Shown here: positions 16,669 through 24,403 of the stretch, piece by piece
Layout of the letters: each line of letters starts with the position of its first letter
How positions within the stretch are numbered: position 1 is the stretch's first letter
From: Synechococcus sp. CCY 0621
GTDB taxonomy: Bacteria; Cyanobacteriota; Cyanobacteriia; PCC-6307; Cyanobiaceae
Assembly: GCF_019038465.1 (NCBI RefSeq)
Contig: NZ_JAFKRH010000010.1
Coordinates: 164,265 to 228,264 of the forward strand
Reading direction: 5' to 3'
DNA: 64,000 nucleotides
Notes under the pieces: model-generated
Database searches by the model: none
Seen by the model: only the letters and a program-made list of their open reading frames with translations
What the model was told of the DNA's origin: nothing
Made by a program: the position numbers and the translations under genes

Positions 16669-17472
16669 TCATGGTGGTGTTGAGAGCTGGGGGTGGTCCT
16701 CCAGAAGCATGAGATGCAGCAGGAGTTCGGCATACATGCGTTGCTGGGCATAGGCCCAGCCGCGCCAGCCCTCCAGCAACCCTCCTTTCCAGAGCAGACA
16801 GAACAAAAGAGCGGCGAACGGTGCCAGTGGAGTGTGCTTGCGGAGTCGATCCGCCAGCGATAGCTGGCCGGAGGGAGTGACGCGCAGTTTGGCGGCTTCG
16901 ATCGCCAGGTAGGTCCCCTGGGAGGTCAACCAGCGCTGCAAGGGTTTGCGGTCGTCGTGGAAGATCGGCTGCCGCAGGGGTTTGATCGGACCCGGAAGAG
17001 CGATGCGGTGCCCATGGCCGTCGTTGTGGTAGCGCCCCAGTCCCCGGCGGTAGAGGCTGATCCTGGGCGGCAGCATGCCGCTGCGCAGGGGACGGCCGCC
17101 GATGCAGTAGCGGAACGGGATGGCGAAGCCTGACACTTCTGTGTTGTCCGGATCCCTGATCACCGTCTGGATTTCGCTCGCCAGCGACGGCGGGATCCGG
17201 TAGTCCGCATCAAGGCTAAGGACCCAGGGGGTTTCAATCTGATCCAGGCCGAAATTGCACTGGTCAGCGAAGTTGTCGAAGGATCGGTGCAGCACCCGTA
17301 CGGCTGGATTCGTGGCGAGGATCGAGAGGGTGGCGTCGCTGCTGCCACTGTCAATCACCAGGATCGAGTCCAGCCAGCCCAGGTGATCGAGAGTACGGGC
17401 AATATTCGCCTCCTCGTTGTAGGTGAGAATCAGTGCACTCAGGAGATTGCCTGGGTTCTCGGACACGCTCAT
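16669..17472 (-). CDS. Family 2 glycosyltransferase
   Basis: Using the ATG at 17472 gives 267 residues starting MSVSENPGNLLSALILTYNEE, a typical GT2 N-terminus. It is followed by ILVIDSGSSD and VLSLDADYR, the DxD-type metal site. Later FHDDRKPLQRW and TYLAIEAAKL resemble the WaaE/KdtX-like branch that glycosylates lipopolysaccharide-type acceptors. The earlier possible start at 17544 is rejected because 17472 makes a 4-bp ATGA overlap with the upstream polymerase-like gene. Confidence 0.87.
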   Translation of the reverse strand: MSVSENPGNLLSALILTYNEEANIARTLDHLGWLDSILVIDSGSSDATLSILATNPAVRVLHRSFDNFADQCNFGLDQIETPWVLSLDADYRIPPSLASEIQTVIRDPDNTEVSGFAIPFRYCIGGRPLRSGMLPPRISLYRRGLGRYHNDGHGHRIALPGPIKPLRQPIFHDDRKPLQRWLTSQGTYLAIEAAKLRVTPSGQLSLADRLRKHTPLAPFAALLFCLLWKGGLLEGWRGWAYAQQRMYAELLLHLMLLEDHPQLSTPP

Positions 17473-18929
17473 GCCAGGGGCTGGGAGCGTTGCTCCATAA
17501 GGATCTGCCGCCGGTGTTGTTCTTGCTGTTGCCACAGTGCCCATTGCTCTTGTTGTTGGGACGCCAGGGTGGGAATAGCCAGGAAGGAACCCAGTGAAAG
17601 ACTCATCAGAATCAGAACGAAGGGGTCGCCATAGAGCTGGGCGGCAGAGAAGAACGCTGGGACATTGGCCAGAGCGAAGGACATGAGTCCCATCAACAAG
17701 GCAGAGGTGGACTGGGGCAGCAGCTTGAGGAGTCGGAAGTTGCGCAGCAGCACCAGTCCCAGCAGCACCAGGATCACCCCGAGAATCACCATGCCGGGGA
17801 CGCCGAGTTCCAGGATCAGGCGCCCACCACCACCTTCGGAGACGAAGGCCACACTCTGGATCGCGTCACGGGCGGCATTTTGAACAAGACCGCCCGTGCT
17901 CGCACCTGCGCCCACCCCCATGCCGATGCCGTCGGAGATCTCGATGGCCCTCAGGGTGGCGCCAATGCCCTGGGTGTCGAAGCGCTCGACCAGATCCTGT
18001 TGGATGGTGAGGGAGCGATTGGTGTATTCACCGAAGTTTTCGCCAAGATTCTCGGAGAGAATGAAGGCATAAAGGGGATAGAAGATCCCAGCCACCCCGA
18101 GCACACTGCTGATCACCCGCTCCTTGGAGGCGGGGCTGGCCCGTCGGCTGAAGAGCAGCAGATAGATGGCCACGAAGGCCAGGATCAGCACCTGGGCTTT
18201 GCGACGGCCGGTCAGGAGGGTGAGGAAGGCAAACCCTGCCGCCATCAGCAACAGCCCGAACTGGTTGGTCGGCTTCTGGCTGGCAATGCCCATCGAGGCC
18301 GCAATGCAGGCCGCGGCCGACAGCTGCCAGGAGGCGATTTCACTGGTGCGCCAGAACCCCGAGGCCCCCTGGGCCGAGAATCCAAAGCGGAAGGTGATCA
18401 CCAGCCCCTCGCCCACTTCCTTGAGGGTGGGATGGTCGACACCCTGAAAACTGAGATAGACCGTGACCGCCATCGCTGCCGAGCCGACCAGATACACGGT
18501 CAGCAAACGTTTCAGCAAAGGCAGGTTGCATCCCACCTGGAAACCCACCCACAGGCCGAAGGCCGGCGCCAGATAGAAGGCGGCGCCGATGGCGGTGAGG
18601 CGAATATCGGAAAAGCGGGCGAAACTGTTGAGGCTTTGCAGCGCGATCAGGCTGAAGTAGATCGTTACCCAGCCATCGAATTGCGGCACGGTCCAGAACA
18701 TCGCCCGCAGATTGAAGCGTCCCGCCCGTTCCAGGAGCACCACGCCACACAGAGCGAAGCCGATCAGCACCAGGCCGACCATGTAGGCGGGTTGGTCGGG
18801 CGTGATCTTGCGCAGGGGGTCCTGGACGAAGCCGATGATCAGCGTGACCACCAGACCGGCGCGCCAGTCACCGTCGAGGAGCACGGCGGCGAGAGCTCCG
18901 AAGAGCACGATCAGCAGCAGGATGGTCAT
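17469..18929 (-). CDS. O-antigen ligase/Wzy-like polysaccharide polymerase membrane protein
   Basis: The 486-residue protein is mostly hydrophobic with about ten membrane helices and one large loop around residues 300-375, where GVGAGASTGG and a run of Ser/Asn/Thr residues occur. This layout matches the Wzy_C/O-antigen-ligase superfamily, whose members polymerise or ligate undecaprenyl-linked repeat units on the periplasmic face. It is the only such protein in the window, so it is the likely Wzy of this locus. The Wzz-type co-polymerase at the left edge would then set chain length. It is coupled to genes on both sides by ATGA overlaps (17469-17472, 18926-18929). Confidence 0.82.
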   Translation of the reverse strand: MTILLLIVLFGALAAVLLDGDWRAGLVVTLIIGFVQDPLRKITPDQPAYMVGLVLIGFALCGVVLLERAGRFNLRAMFWTVPQFDGWVTIYFSLIALQSLNSFARFSDIRLTAIGAAFYLAPAFGLWVGFQVGCNLPLLKRLLTVYLVGSAAMAVTVYLSFQGVDHPTLKEVGEGLVITFRFGFSAQGASGFWRTSEIASWQLSAAACIAASMGIASQKPTNQFGLLLMAAGFAFLTLLTGRRKAQVLILAFVAIYLLLFSRRASPASKERVISSVLGVAGIFYPLYAFILSENLGENFGEYTNRSLTIQQDLVERFDTQGIGATLRAIEISDGIGMGVGAGASTGGLVQNAARDAIQSVAFVSEGGGGRLILELGVPGMVILGVILVLLGLVLLRNFRLLKLLPQSTSALLMGLMSFALANVPAFFSAAQLYGDPFVLILMSLSLGSFLAIPTLASQQQEQWALWQQQEQHRRQILMEQRSQPLA

Positions 18930-20104
18930 CGACCGGCGGAGGGGGGCAGCACCTGGCGGTAGGCGTCACGCAGCTGAAGGGCGATCGTGCTCCAGGAAAA
19001 ATCCGATTCCGCCAGGTTAAAGGCGGACGTCCGCATTGACAGCGAAGGCCGTACCAACGCGGTGGCCAGGGTCATGGCCAGCGCTTCCGGGTCGCTGGCA
19101 CAGACGAGGCCGGCACCGGCACGGTCCACGTCGGCAGCCACGGCCACCTCAGGAGAAAGGATGACGGGGGTTCCCGAGGCAAGGGCCTCAACGGCGGCAA
19201 TGCCGAAGTTCTCCGCCGCCGATGGCAGGACGTACCAGTCGGCGGCGTCCAGAGCCTGCCATTTCGCTTCCCCCTCCACGAAACCCAGCCAGTGGCAGCG
19301 GGTGTCGATGCCCAGTTCCCTGGTCTGCTCCTGCAAGGCGGCGACATAACGGGGCTCCCCATCGCCGGCGATGGCCAGTTCCCAGCTGGCTGCGGGCCGC
19401 TGCCGCTGCAGCAGGGCCAGGGCCTCCAGCAGCTTCTCCAGCTGCTTCTTCGGGTGCAACCGCGACAGGAAGAGGAAGCGGACGGGCGTCGAAGGCTTCG
19501 GAACAGCCACTGGCGCTGCCAGCAGGTCTGGGCCGCGCACCCCCAGGGGCAGCACCAGGCTCGGCGGGGCCAGGCCGAGGGCGGCGGCTTCGTCCCGTTC
19601 GGCGGTGGTGGTGAAGTGCAGGGCAGCCGCCTGATCGAGATTGCGCCGTTCGATCAGGCGCAACAACAGGCGTTTGCGGCCGCGGCTCTGGGCCAGGCTC
19701 CACGGGCTCAGCTGGCCGATGCTGCGCAGGATGTAGGGAACGCCGGCCCAGCGGGCCTGCACCATGGCGCTGGTGGAGGGATAGGAGAAAAGGGCATGGA
19801 TGTGGAGCAGGTCGTACTGCTTCAGATGCCGGGCCAGCCAGAGGCTGAGTGCAGGGCTGAAGGCGAACTCCCGCAGGGCCGCCACCGGCGGACTCCAGCG
19901 GGGGAACGCGAGCACCGGCACCCCCTGGTGCCACTGCCAGCGTCCGGTGACCAGCTCCGGGTGCAGGCCCGGACCATGGTCGTTGGTGGTGAGGATGGCG
20001 GCGTCCACGTCCTGGCGGCGCAGGGCCGCCACCATGTCGATCACGGCCCGGCTGGGGCCGCCCCGCAGCGGGCTGATCGAGGGGATGACATGCAGAACCC
20101 TCAT
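18926..20104 (-). CDS. Family 4 glycosyltransferase
   Basis: The 392-residue GT-B protein begins MRVLHVIPSISPLRGGPSRA, a classic GT4 acceptor-domain start. The C-terminal donor site has RFLFLSRLHPKKQLEKLLEA, LAIAGDGEP and ENFGIAAVEALASGTPVILS, which contains the ExxxxxxxE motif. It should transfer a hexose or similar sugar to the growing lipid-linked unit at the cytoplasmic membrane face. ATGA overlaps join it to the polymerase gene and to the next glycosyltransferase (20101-20104). Confidence 0.92.
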   Translation of the reverse strand: MRVLHVIPSISPLRGGPSRAVIDMVAALRRQDVDAAILTTNDHGPGLHPELVTGRWQWHQGVPVLAFPRWSPPVAALREFAFSPALSLWLARHLKQYDLLHIHALFSYPSTSAMVQARWAGVPYILRSIGQLSPWSLAQSRGRKRLLLRLIERRNLDQAAALHFTTTAERDEAAALGLAPPSLVLPLGVRGPDLLAAPVAVPKPSTPVRFLFLSRLHPKKQLEKLLEALALLQRQRPAASWELAIAGDGEPRYVAALQEQTRELGIDTRCHWLGFVEGEAKWQALDAADWYVLPSAAENFGIAAVEALASGTPVILSPEVAVAADVDRAGAGLVCASDPEALAMTLATALVRPSLSMRTSAFNLAESDFSWSTIALQLRDAYRQVLPPSAGR

Positions 20105-21402
20105 GGCAAAGGGCGGGCTGCCAGGAAGCCATCGAACGCCGCTCCCCAGTTCCTGGCCACCCGGTTGGCGGCATAGGCGCCGATGGCGTCAGGGTTGTGG
20201 CGCTGGTGGTCCCGGTAGGAGCCGCCATGGCGTTGCAACGCCACCAGGGCGTCGAAGATGGCCCCGCTGCTCTCGATGTCGCAGTAGACGCCCTTGTGAA
20301 GGGCGTCGAGGATGGCCTCGAGCGGGTTGCCCGCCGGTCCCGCCACCAGCACCGGTGTGGCGTGGGGGAGGTATTCGAAGAACTTCGAGGGCAGGTTGTC
20401 CGTGTGGCGAGGCCCGATCAGCACGAGCACAGCATCGGCCGCCTCGGCCAGCTGGTGCGAGTGACTGTTGCTCACGGCGGCGTGGACCCGAATGCTGGTG
20501 CGCAGGGTGGGGTCGCAGCGGATGGCCGTTTTGGCCGCTTCGTAGAGATAGCCGTAGAGAAAGATTCGCAGGTCCCCGCGCCCCTCACCGTGCCATCGCC
20601 GCACCGCCTCCAGCAGCGGCTCGATCGGCCGCCAGGGGCCCAGGTTGCCGGGGTGAAACAGGGTCAGTGGGGCGCCGGCCGCCCCAATGGGCACCCCGGG
20701 TGCCGGCGGGCCTGTCCGGGCAGCTGATGGTGGGGTCTCGCCGACCTCGAAGCAGTCCGGCAGGAAGCGGGCGGGGGTGGATCCCAGGAGTCCCTGCTCC
20801 CGGTAACGCGTGAGGGTGAGCGGCGAGGCGAACACGGCCCCCGCCGCCGCGGCCAGCACGGCCCGCTGGCGCTCGGGTTGGGCCGGGTGAAAGAGGTCCT
20901 TCTCCCGATGGCCGTAGGGGTCGTCATAGATCGCGACGAAGGGTTTGCCGAGTTCGTCGGCCACAGCCCGCGCCACCTCGAGCACCCGGAAATCCGGGCA
21001 GATCCCGGCCACCAGATCGAACCGGATCGCCGACGCCGTCTCGAGGGCCGTGGTCCTCAGGCCCTCGAGGGCGTGGGTCTGGGGGTCGTGGCCACCCAGC
21101 CGCTCCAGCCGCTGGTGGATCAGTTGGCGCAGGCCGAACCACAGGTGCAGTGGGGTGCCGGCCCTGCGCCGGTTCTTGCGGATGGCGCAACGATGGGAGC
21201 GGGAAACCTGGCGGCTGTAGTGGCAGAAGCGGTCCTGGCCGTCGATGGGCTCCGGTGTGACGGCGTCCAGCCGGGGGTCGGGACCGACGACATGGAATTC
21301 CCAGCCCGCCCCCGGCAGATGGGGCAGCAACTTGGCGTAGCGGCGGGCCTGGACGCCGCCACCGCCTGGGGGTTGCAGCGAGAGAATCAGGGCCCTGGCC
21401 AT
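20101..21402 (-). CDS. GT-B glycosyltransferase (GT4-like)
   Basis: The 433-residue protein begins ARALILSLQPPGGGGVQARRYAKLL, matching the N-terminal Rossmann domain of GT-B enzymes that assemble surface glycans. The C-terminal half has LFHPGNLGPWRPIEPLLEA and SKFFEYLPHATPVLVAG, the acceptor- and donor-cleft pattern. A region rich in short basic residues (AIRKNRRRAG) may contact membrane phospholipid. The catalytic EX7E glutamates are not evident, so the exact GT family is uncertain. Only one base separates its start from the preceding stop. Confidence 0.82.
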   Translation of the reverse strand: MARALILSLQPPGGGGVQARRYAKLLPHLPGAGWEFHVVGPDPRLDAVTPEPIDGQDRFCHYSRQVSRSHRCAIRKNRRRAGTPLHLWFGLRQLIHQRLERLGGHDPQTHALEGLRTTALETASAIRFDLVAGICPDFRVLEVARAVADELGKPFVAIYDDPYGHREKDLFHPAQPERQRAVLAAAAGAVFASPLTLTRYREQGLLGSTPARFLPDCFEVGETPPSAARTGPPAPGVPIGAAGAPLTLFHPGNLGPWRPIEPLLEAVRRWHGEGRGDLRIFLYGYLYEAAKTAIRCDPTLRTSIRVHAAVSNSHSHQLAEAADAVLVLIGPRHTDNLPSKFFEYLPHATPVLVAGPAGNPLEAILDALHKGVYCDIESSGAIFDALVALQRHGGSYRDHQRHNPDAIGAYAANRVARNWGAAFDGFLAARPLP

Positions 21403-21403
21403 C

Positions 21404-23467
21404 TCAGCCCTGCTCCAGCAGGGCCAGCCCAGCCAGGATGCCCTCAGCCGCGTTGTGGACGCTGAAATGGGCCTGGACGAGCTCTTTGGCCGTTGCCCCC
21501 ATGTGGGCGGCGGCGGCCGGATCGGCAGCCATTCTCCCCATGGCGGCGGCCAGGGCCGCTGGCTGGCCGAAGGGACTCACCAGGCCCGTGCGGCCCTCGA
21601 GCACCAGGTCTTCGGCACATCCCACCTGGTCGCTGACGATCGCCGGCAGGCCGCAGGCCATGGCCTCATTCACCACCAGGCCCCAGGTTTCGCCGTGGTC
21701 GGAAGGCAGCACGAGGCTGTCGGCCACCGCGTAGGCCGACGGCATTTCGGATTGATTCAGGAAGCCGGCGAAGCTCACCGGCAGGCGGTGCTGGGCGGCC
21801 AGTGCTCGGCAGGTCTCCTCCAGGGGACCGGTGCCCACCAGCAGCAGATGCACCGGCGGGGCCAGGGGGTCGACCTGGAGCAACCGCAACGCTTCGAGCA
21901 GGTCGAACGGACGCTTCTTGGGCTGGAGTTTGCCGGCGAACAGGAAGCAGAAGCTTCGCGGCGGGATGGCCCAGCGCTGGCGCAGCTCATCCCGGCGTGG
22001 GCGCAGGGCGCCGGCCCGCTCGCTGAAGTAAGCGTTGTCCACGAAGTGGGGGGAGGGCACCAGCCGCTTCTGGGGGACGCCGAACTGGCGGTACCAGCGG
22101 GCATTGGCCGTGCCGACGGGAAGCCCGACCGAGACCCCTCGGAACAGGAACCAGTAGGCGAGCGTCAGGGGCCAGGGCCTGGGGCGGAAGGCATTGGAAT
22201 CCATCCGCAGCAACACAGGCAGGCCCTGCAGGCGGGCGGCGATGAACAGCTGCACCATCCCCAGGAAATGCCAGCCGGTCAGCAGCAGGGCATCGGGCCG
22301 CTCCCGGCCGGGACCGAACCCCAGTTCCGCCAGCGGGTTCGCCAGCCAGACGCCCCGGTAGCCGGAGGTGATGCCGCGGCCGCGGCCGCTGCTGGCTTCG
22401 TGCCAGGCGTAGCCCTCCAGGAGGGGCACGTCCCACTCGAAGCAGACCCCGAACCCCAGCCCCTGGGTGCGGGCGTCCGGAAGGGTGAGGTACAGCACGT
22501 CGCTGCGCACACCGGGGGAGGTGGCGAGGGTCTGGAACAGCGGGGTCTGGTACTGCACCGGATGGCTGCCGGCGATCAGCAACCGGCGCCGGCGCGTCGG
22601 CAGCAGGGCCGGACCCCGCTTCTGCAGCCGCAGGGCCCAGACCAGGCCACGGCCCTCGGCCAGCAGGGTGGGGGGGATCCACCAGGGATGGCGCAGGTGG
22701 TGACGGCTGCGCACCGACCCCAGCCAGCCGCGCAGGCACCCCGCCAGGGCCAGCGGCAGGGGCTGGGTGCGCAGCTGGAAGTAGTACCGCCCCACGGCGT
22801 GGTCGGGCTTGACGGTGGTGAGGTGTTTGCCGTAACTGCGGGTGCCGCCTCGCTCAGCCCTGAGGTGGTGGATCAGGGCGCCAGGCACGTACTGGATCGG
22901 ATGGCCGGCCTGGCGCCAGCGGTGGGCGAACTCGGCCTCAAAGCGGTAGGCCACCCGCACGAAGTTCTGGTCGAACCCACCCAGGTCCAGGGCCAGTCGG
23001 CGGGGGATGGCCACATTGCCCCCCATGAACTCCTCCACGGAGCGGGGCTGCAGGCTGTTGAACAGGAAGGGCCCGTCGTCCGGATCGCTCTGGCCCTGGT
23101 GCCAGGGCTGCAGCACCCGGCCGGCGAGCATGGCGTCGGGGTCAGCGGCACCCGCCTGTTCGTGGGCGTTGAGCAGCTCCGGGTCCGGCAGGATGTCGTC
23201 GTCGAGGAACAGCACCCTCTCGCCGCTGGCCTCCTGCAGGGCCACGTTCATGGCCGCGGTGATCGAGGGGGTCGGCAGCCGCAGCCATTGGATCCGTCCC
23301 TCCGCCTGCCAGGCGCTCAGCCGCGCTTCGCAGTCGGGATCGTGGCGGGGTGTCTGGTCGACCACCAGCAGCTCGAACGGGGGCGGATCGAGGGCCAGCA
23401 AGGCGGCGACGCTGTCGATCAGCACCTGATCGCGGCCGAAGGTGGGAATCGCGACGCTGAGGGTCAT
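21404..23467 (-). CDS. Bifunctional glycosyltransferase: GT2 domain fused to GT4 domain
   Basis: Starting at ATG 23467 gives 687 residues. Residues 1-about 240 form a GT2 domain with SVAIPTFGRDQVLIDSVAAL, VVDQTPRHD, LFLDDDILPD (the DDD metal site) and GGFDQNFVRVAYRFEAEF. From about residue 295 a second start-like motif, LLIAGSHPVQYQTPLFQTL, opens a GT4 domain. That domain ends with FLFAGKLQPKKRPFDLLEAL and HGETWGLVVNEAMACGLPAIVS. One polypeptide could thus add two consecutive sugars. ATG 23467 overlaps the upstream stop as ATGA; the frame open to 23836 adds 123 low-complexity residues belonging to the next gene's other frame and is rejected. Confidence 0.88.
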   Translation of the reverse strand: MTLSVAIPTFGRDQVLIDSVAALLALDPPPFELLVVDQTPRHDPDCEARLSAWQAEGRIQWLRLPTPSITAAMNVALQEASGERVLFLDDDILPDPELLNAHEQAGAADPDAMLAGRVLQPWHQGQSDPDDGPFLFNSLQPRSVEEFMGGNVAIPRRLALDLGGFDQNFVRVAYRFEAEFAHRWRQAGHPIQYVPGALIHHLRAERGGTRSYGKHLTTVKPDHAVGRYYFQLRTQPLPLALAGCLRGWLGSVRSRHHLRHPWWIPPTLLAEGRGLVWALRLQKRGPALLPTRRRRLLIAGSHPVQYQTPLFQTLATSPGVRSDVLYLTLPDARTQGLGFGVCFEWDVPLLEGYAWHEASSGRGRGITSGYRGVWLANPLAELGFGPGRERPDALLLTGWHFLGMVQLFIAARLQGLPVLLRMDSNAFRPRPWPLTLAYWFLFRGVSVGLPVGTANARWYRQFGVPQKRLVPSPHFVDNAYFSERAGALRPRRDELRQRWAIPPRSFCFLFAGKLQPKKRPFDLLEALRLLQVDPLAPPVHLLLVGTGPLEETCRALAAQHRLPVSFAGFLNQSEMPSAYAVADSLVLPSDHGETWGLVVNEAMACGLPAIVSDQVGCAEDLVLEGRTGLVSPFGQPAALAAAMGRMAADPAAAAHMGATAKELVQAHFSVHNAAEGILAGLALLEQG

Positions 23468-24402
23468 GGCAGGGTGGCCAGTTTGAGCCGGGCCTTGAGG
23501 TGCCAGGGGTTGAGGGCGAGGGCCTGGCGCAGGTACTGGCGGGCCAGGTCCGGACGCTCGTGGCTGAGGCAGGCGCCGATGAAATAGGCCCCATCGGCCT
23601 GCCGGCGCGGTTGGGCCCGCAGGCCGCGGCAGCGCTCGCTCAGGGCCTCGGCCTCGGCCAGGACAGGTGTCTCCGGCTGGCCGCCGCGGCGGGCCTGGGT
23701 GGCCGCCACGATCAGGGCGTGGAAGGCCTCCTGTTCCTGGCGCCGAGAACCGCTGATCGATCCAGGGGAGAGGGTGGCCTCGTAGAGCACCTCCGGCACC
23801 ACCAGGTGGCTGCCGATCTCCACCATGCGGCTCCACAGATCGATGTCCTGGGCGAAATAAAACATCGGCCGATAGCCTCCGGCCCGTTCGTAGGCGCTGC
23901 GGCGCAGCATCACGGAGCCGTGGATGGCCGGCCCGGTGAGGCCATCGGCGAGCTCCTCCGGCTTCGGTGCGTTCACCCGCACGGTGGCCCCCTCGGGCAC
24001 CACCAGGCGCACGTGGGTGGAGCAGAGGCTGGCCTCCGGGTTCGCCTCCAGGCAGCGCAGTTGGCGCTGCAGCCGCCCCGGCAGGGAGATATCGCCGGCA
24101 TCCTGCCGGGCAATGAAGCGGCCGCGGGCCACCTGGCAGCCTTCGATCAGAGAGCGGGTGAGGCCCCGCCCCTGCCGCTCCAGCACCCGCAGCCGCGGGT
24201 CGGCGGCGGCCCGCGCCGCCAGCAACGCTCCGGTGTCGTCAGTGGATCCGTCGTTGATCACAACGATCTCAAGAGTCACCCCCTCCTGGCTGGTGAGGGA
24301 ATCGAGGGTGGCGGTGAGCCCGGCACCGCCATTGCGAACGCCCATCACAACGGACACCTGCGGCGCCGTGCCGGATTCGTGCTCCACAGGCTCGTGCATC
24401 AC
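23464..24402 (-). CDS. Family 2 glycosyltransferase
   Basis: The 312-residue protein has QVSVVMGVRNGGAGLTATL, EIVVINDGSTDDTG and ARQDAGDISLPGRL, which are the nucleotide-binding and metal-binding motifs of GT2 enzymes of the capsular polysaccharide type. After the catalytic domain there is a C-terminal helical region (about residues 235-312, with LSERCRGLRAQ and ARQYLRQALAL) that looks like a short TPR-type extension. The start is GTG 24402 or ATG 24399, immediately after the upstream stop at 24404-24406. Confidence 0.88.
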   Translation of the reverse strand: MMHEPVEHESGTAPQVSVVMGVRNGGAGLTATLDSLTSQEGVTLEIVVINDGSTDDTGALLAARAAADPRLRVLERQGRGLTRSLIEGCQVARGRFIARQDAGDISLPGRLQRQLRCLEANPEASLCSTHVRLVVPEGATVRVNAPKPEELADGLTGPAIHGSVMLRRSAYERAGGYRPMFYFAQDIDLWSRMVEIGSHLVVPEVLYEATLSPGSISGSRRQEQEAFHALIVAATQARRGGQPETPVLAEAEALSERCRGLRAQPRRQADGAYFIGACLSHERPDLARQYLRQALALNPWHLKARLKLATLP

Positions 24403-24403
24403 C

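Noticed and set aside
21455..23587. Very long plus-strand frame opposite the GT2-GT4 gene
   Set aside because: Gly/Gln/Glu/His-rich repetitive composition typical of antisense frames in high-GC coding DNA; no motifs.
23468..23836. N-terminal extension of the GT2-GT4 fusion
   Set aside because: The 123 added residues are Pro/Gly/Arg-rich and read the neighbouring gene in the wrong frame; the ATG at 23467 gives the typical ATGA overlap.
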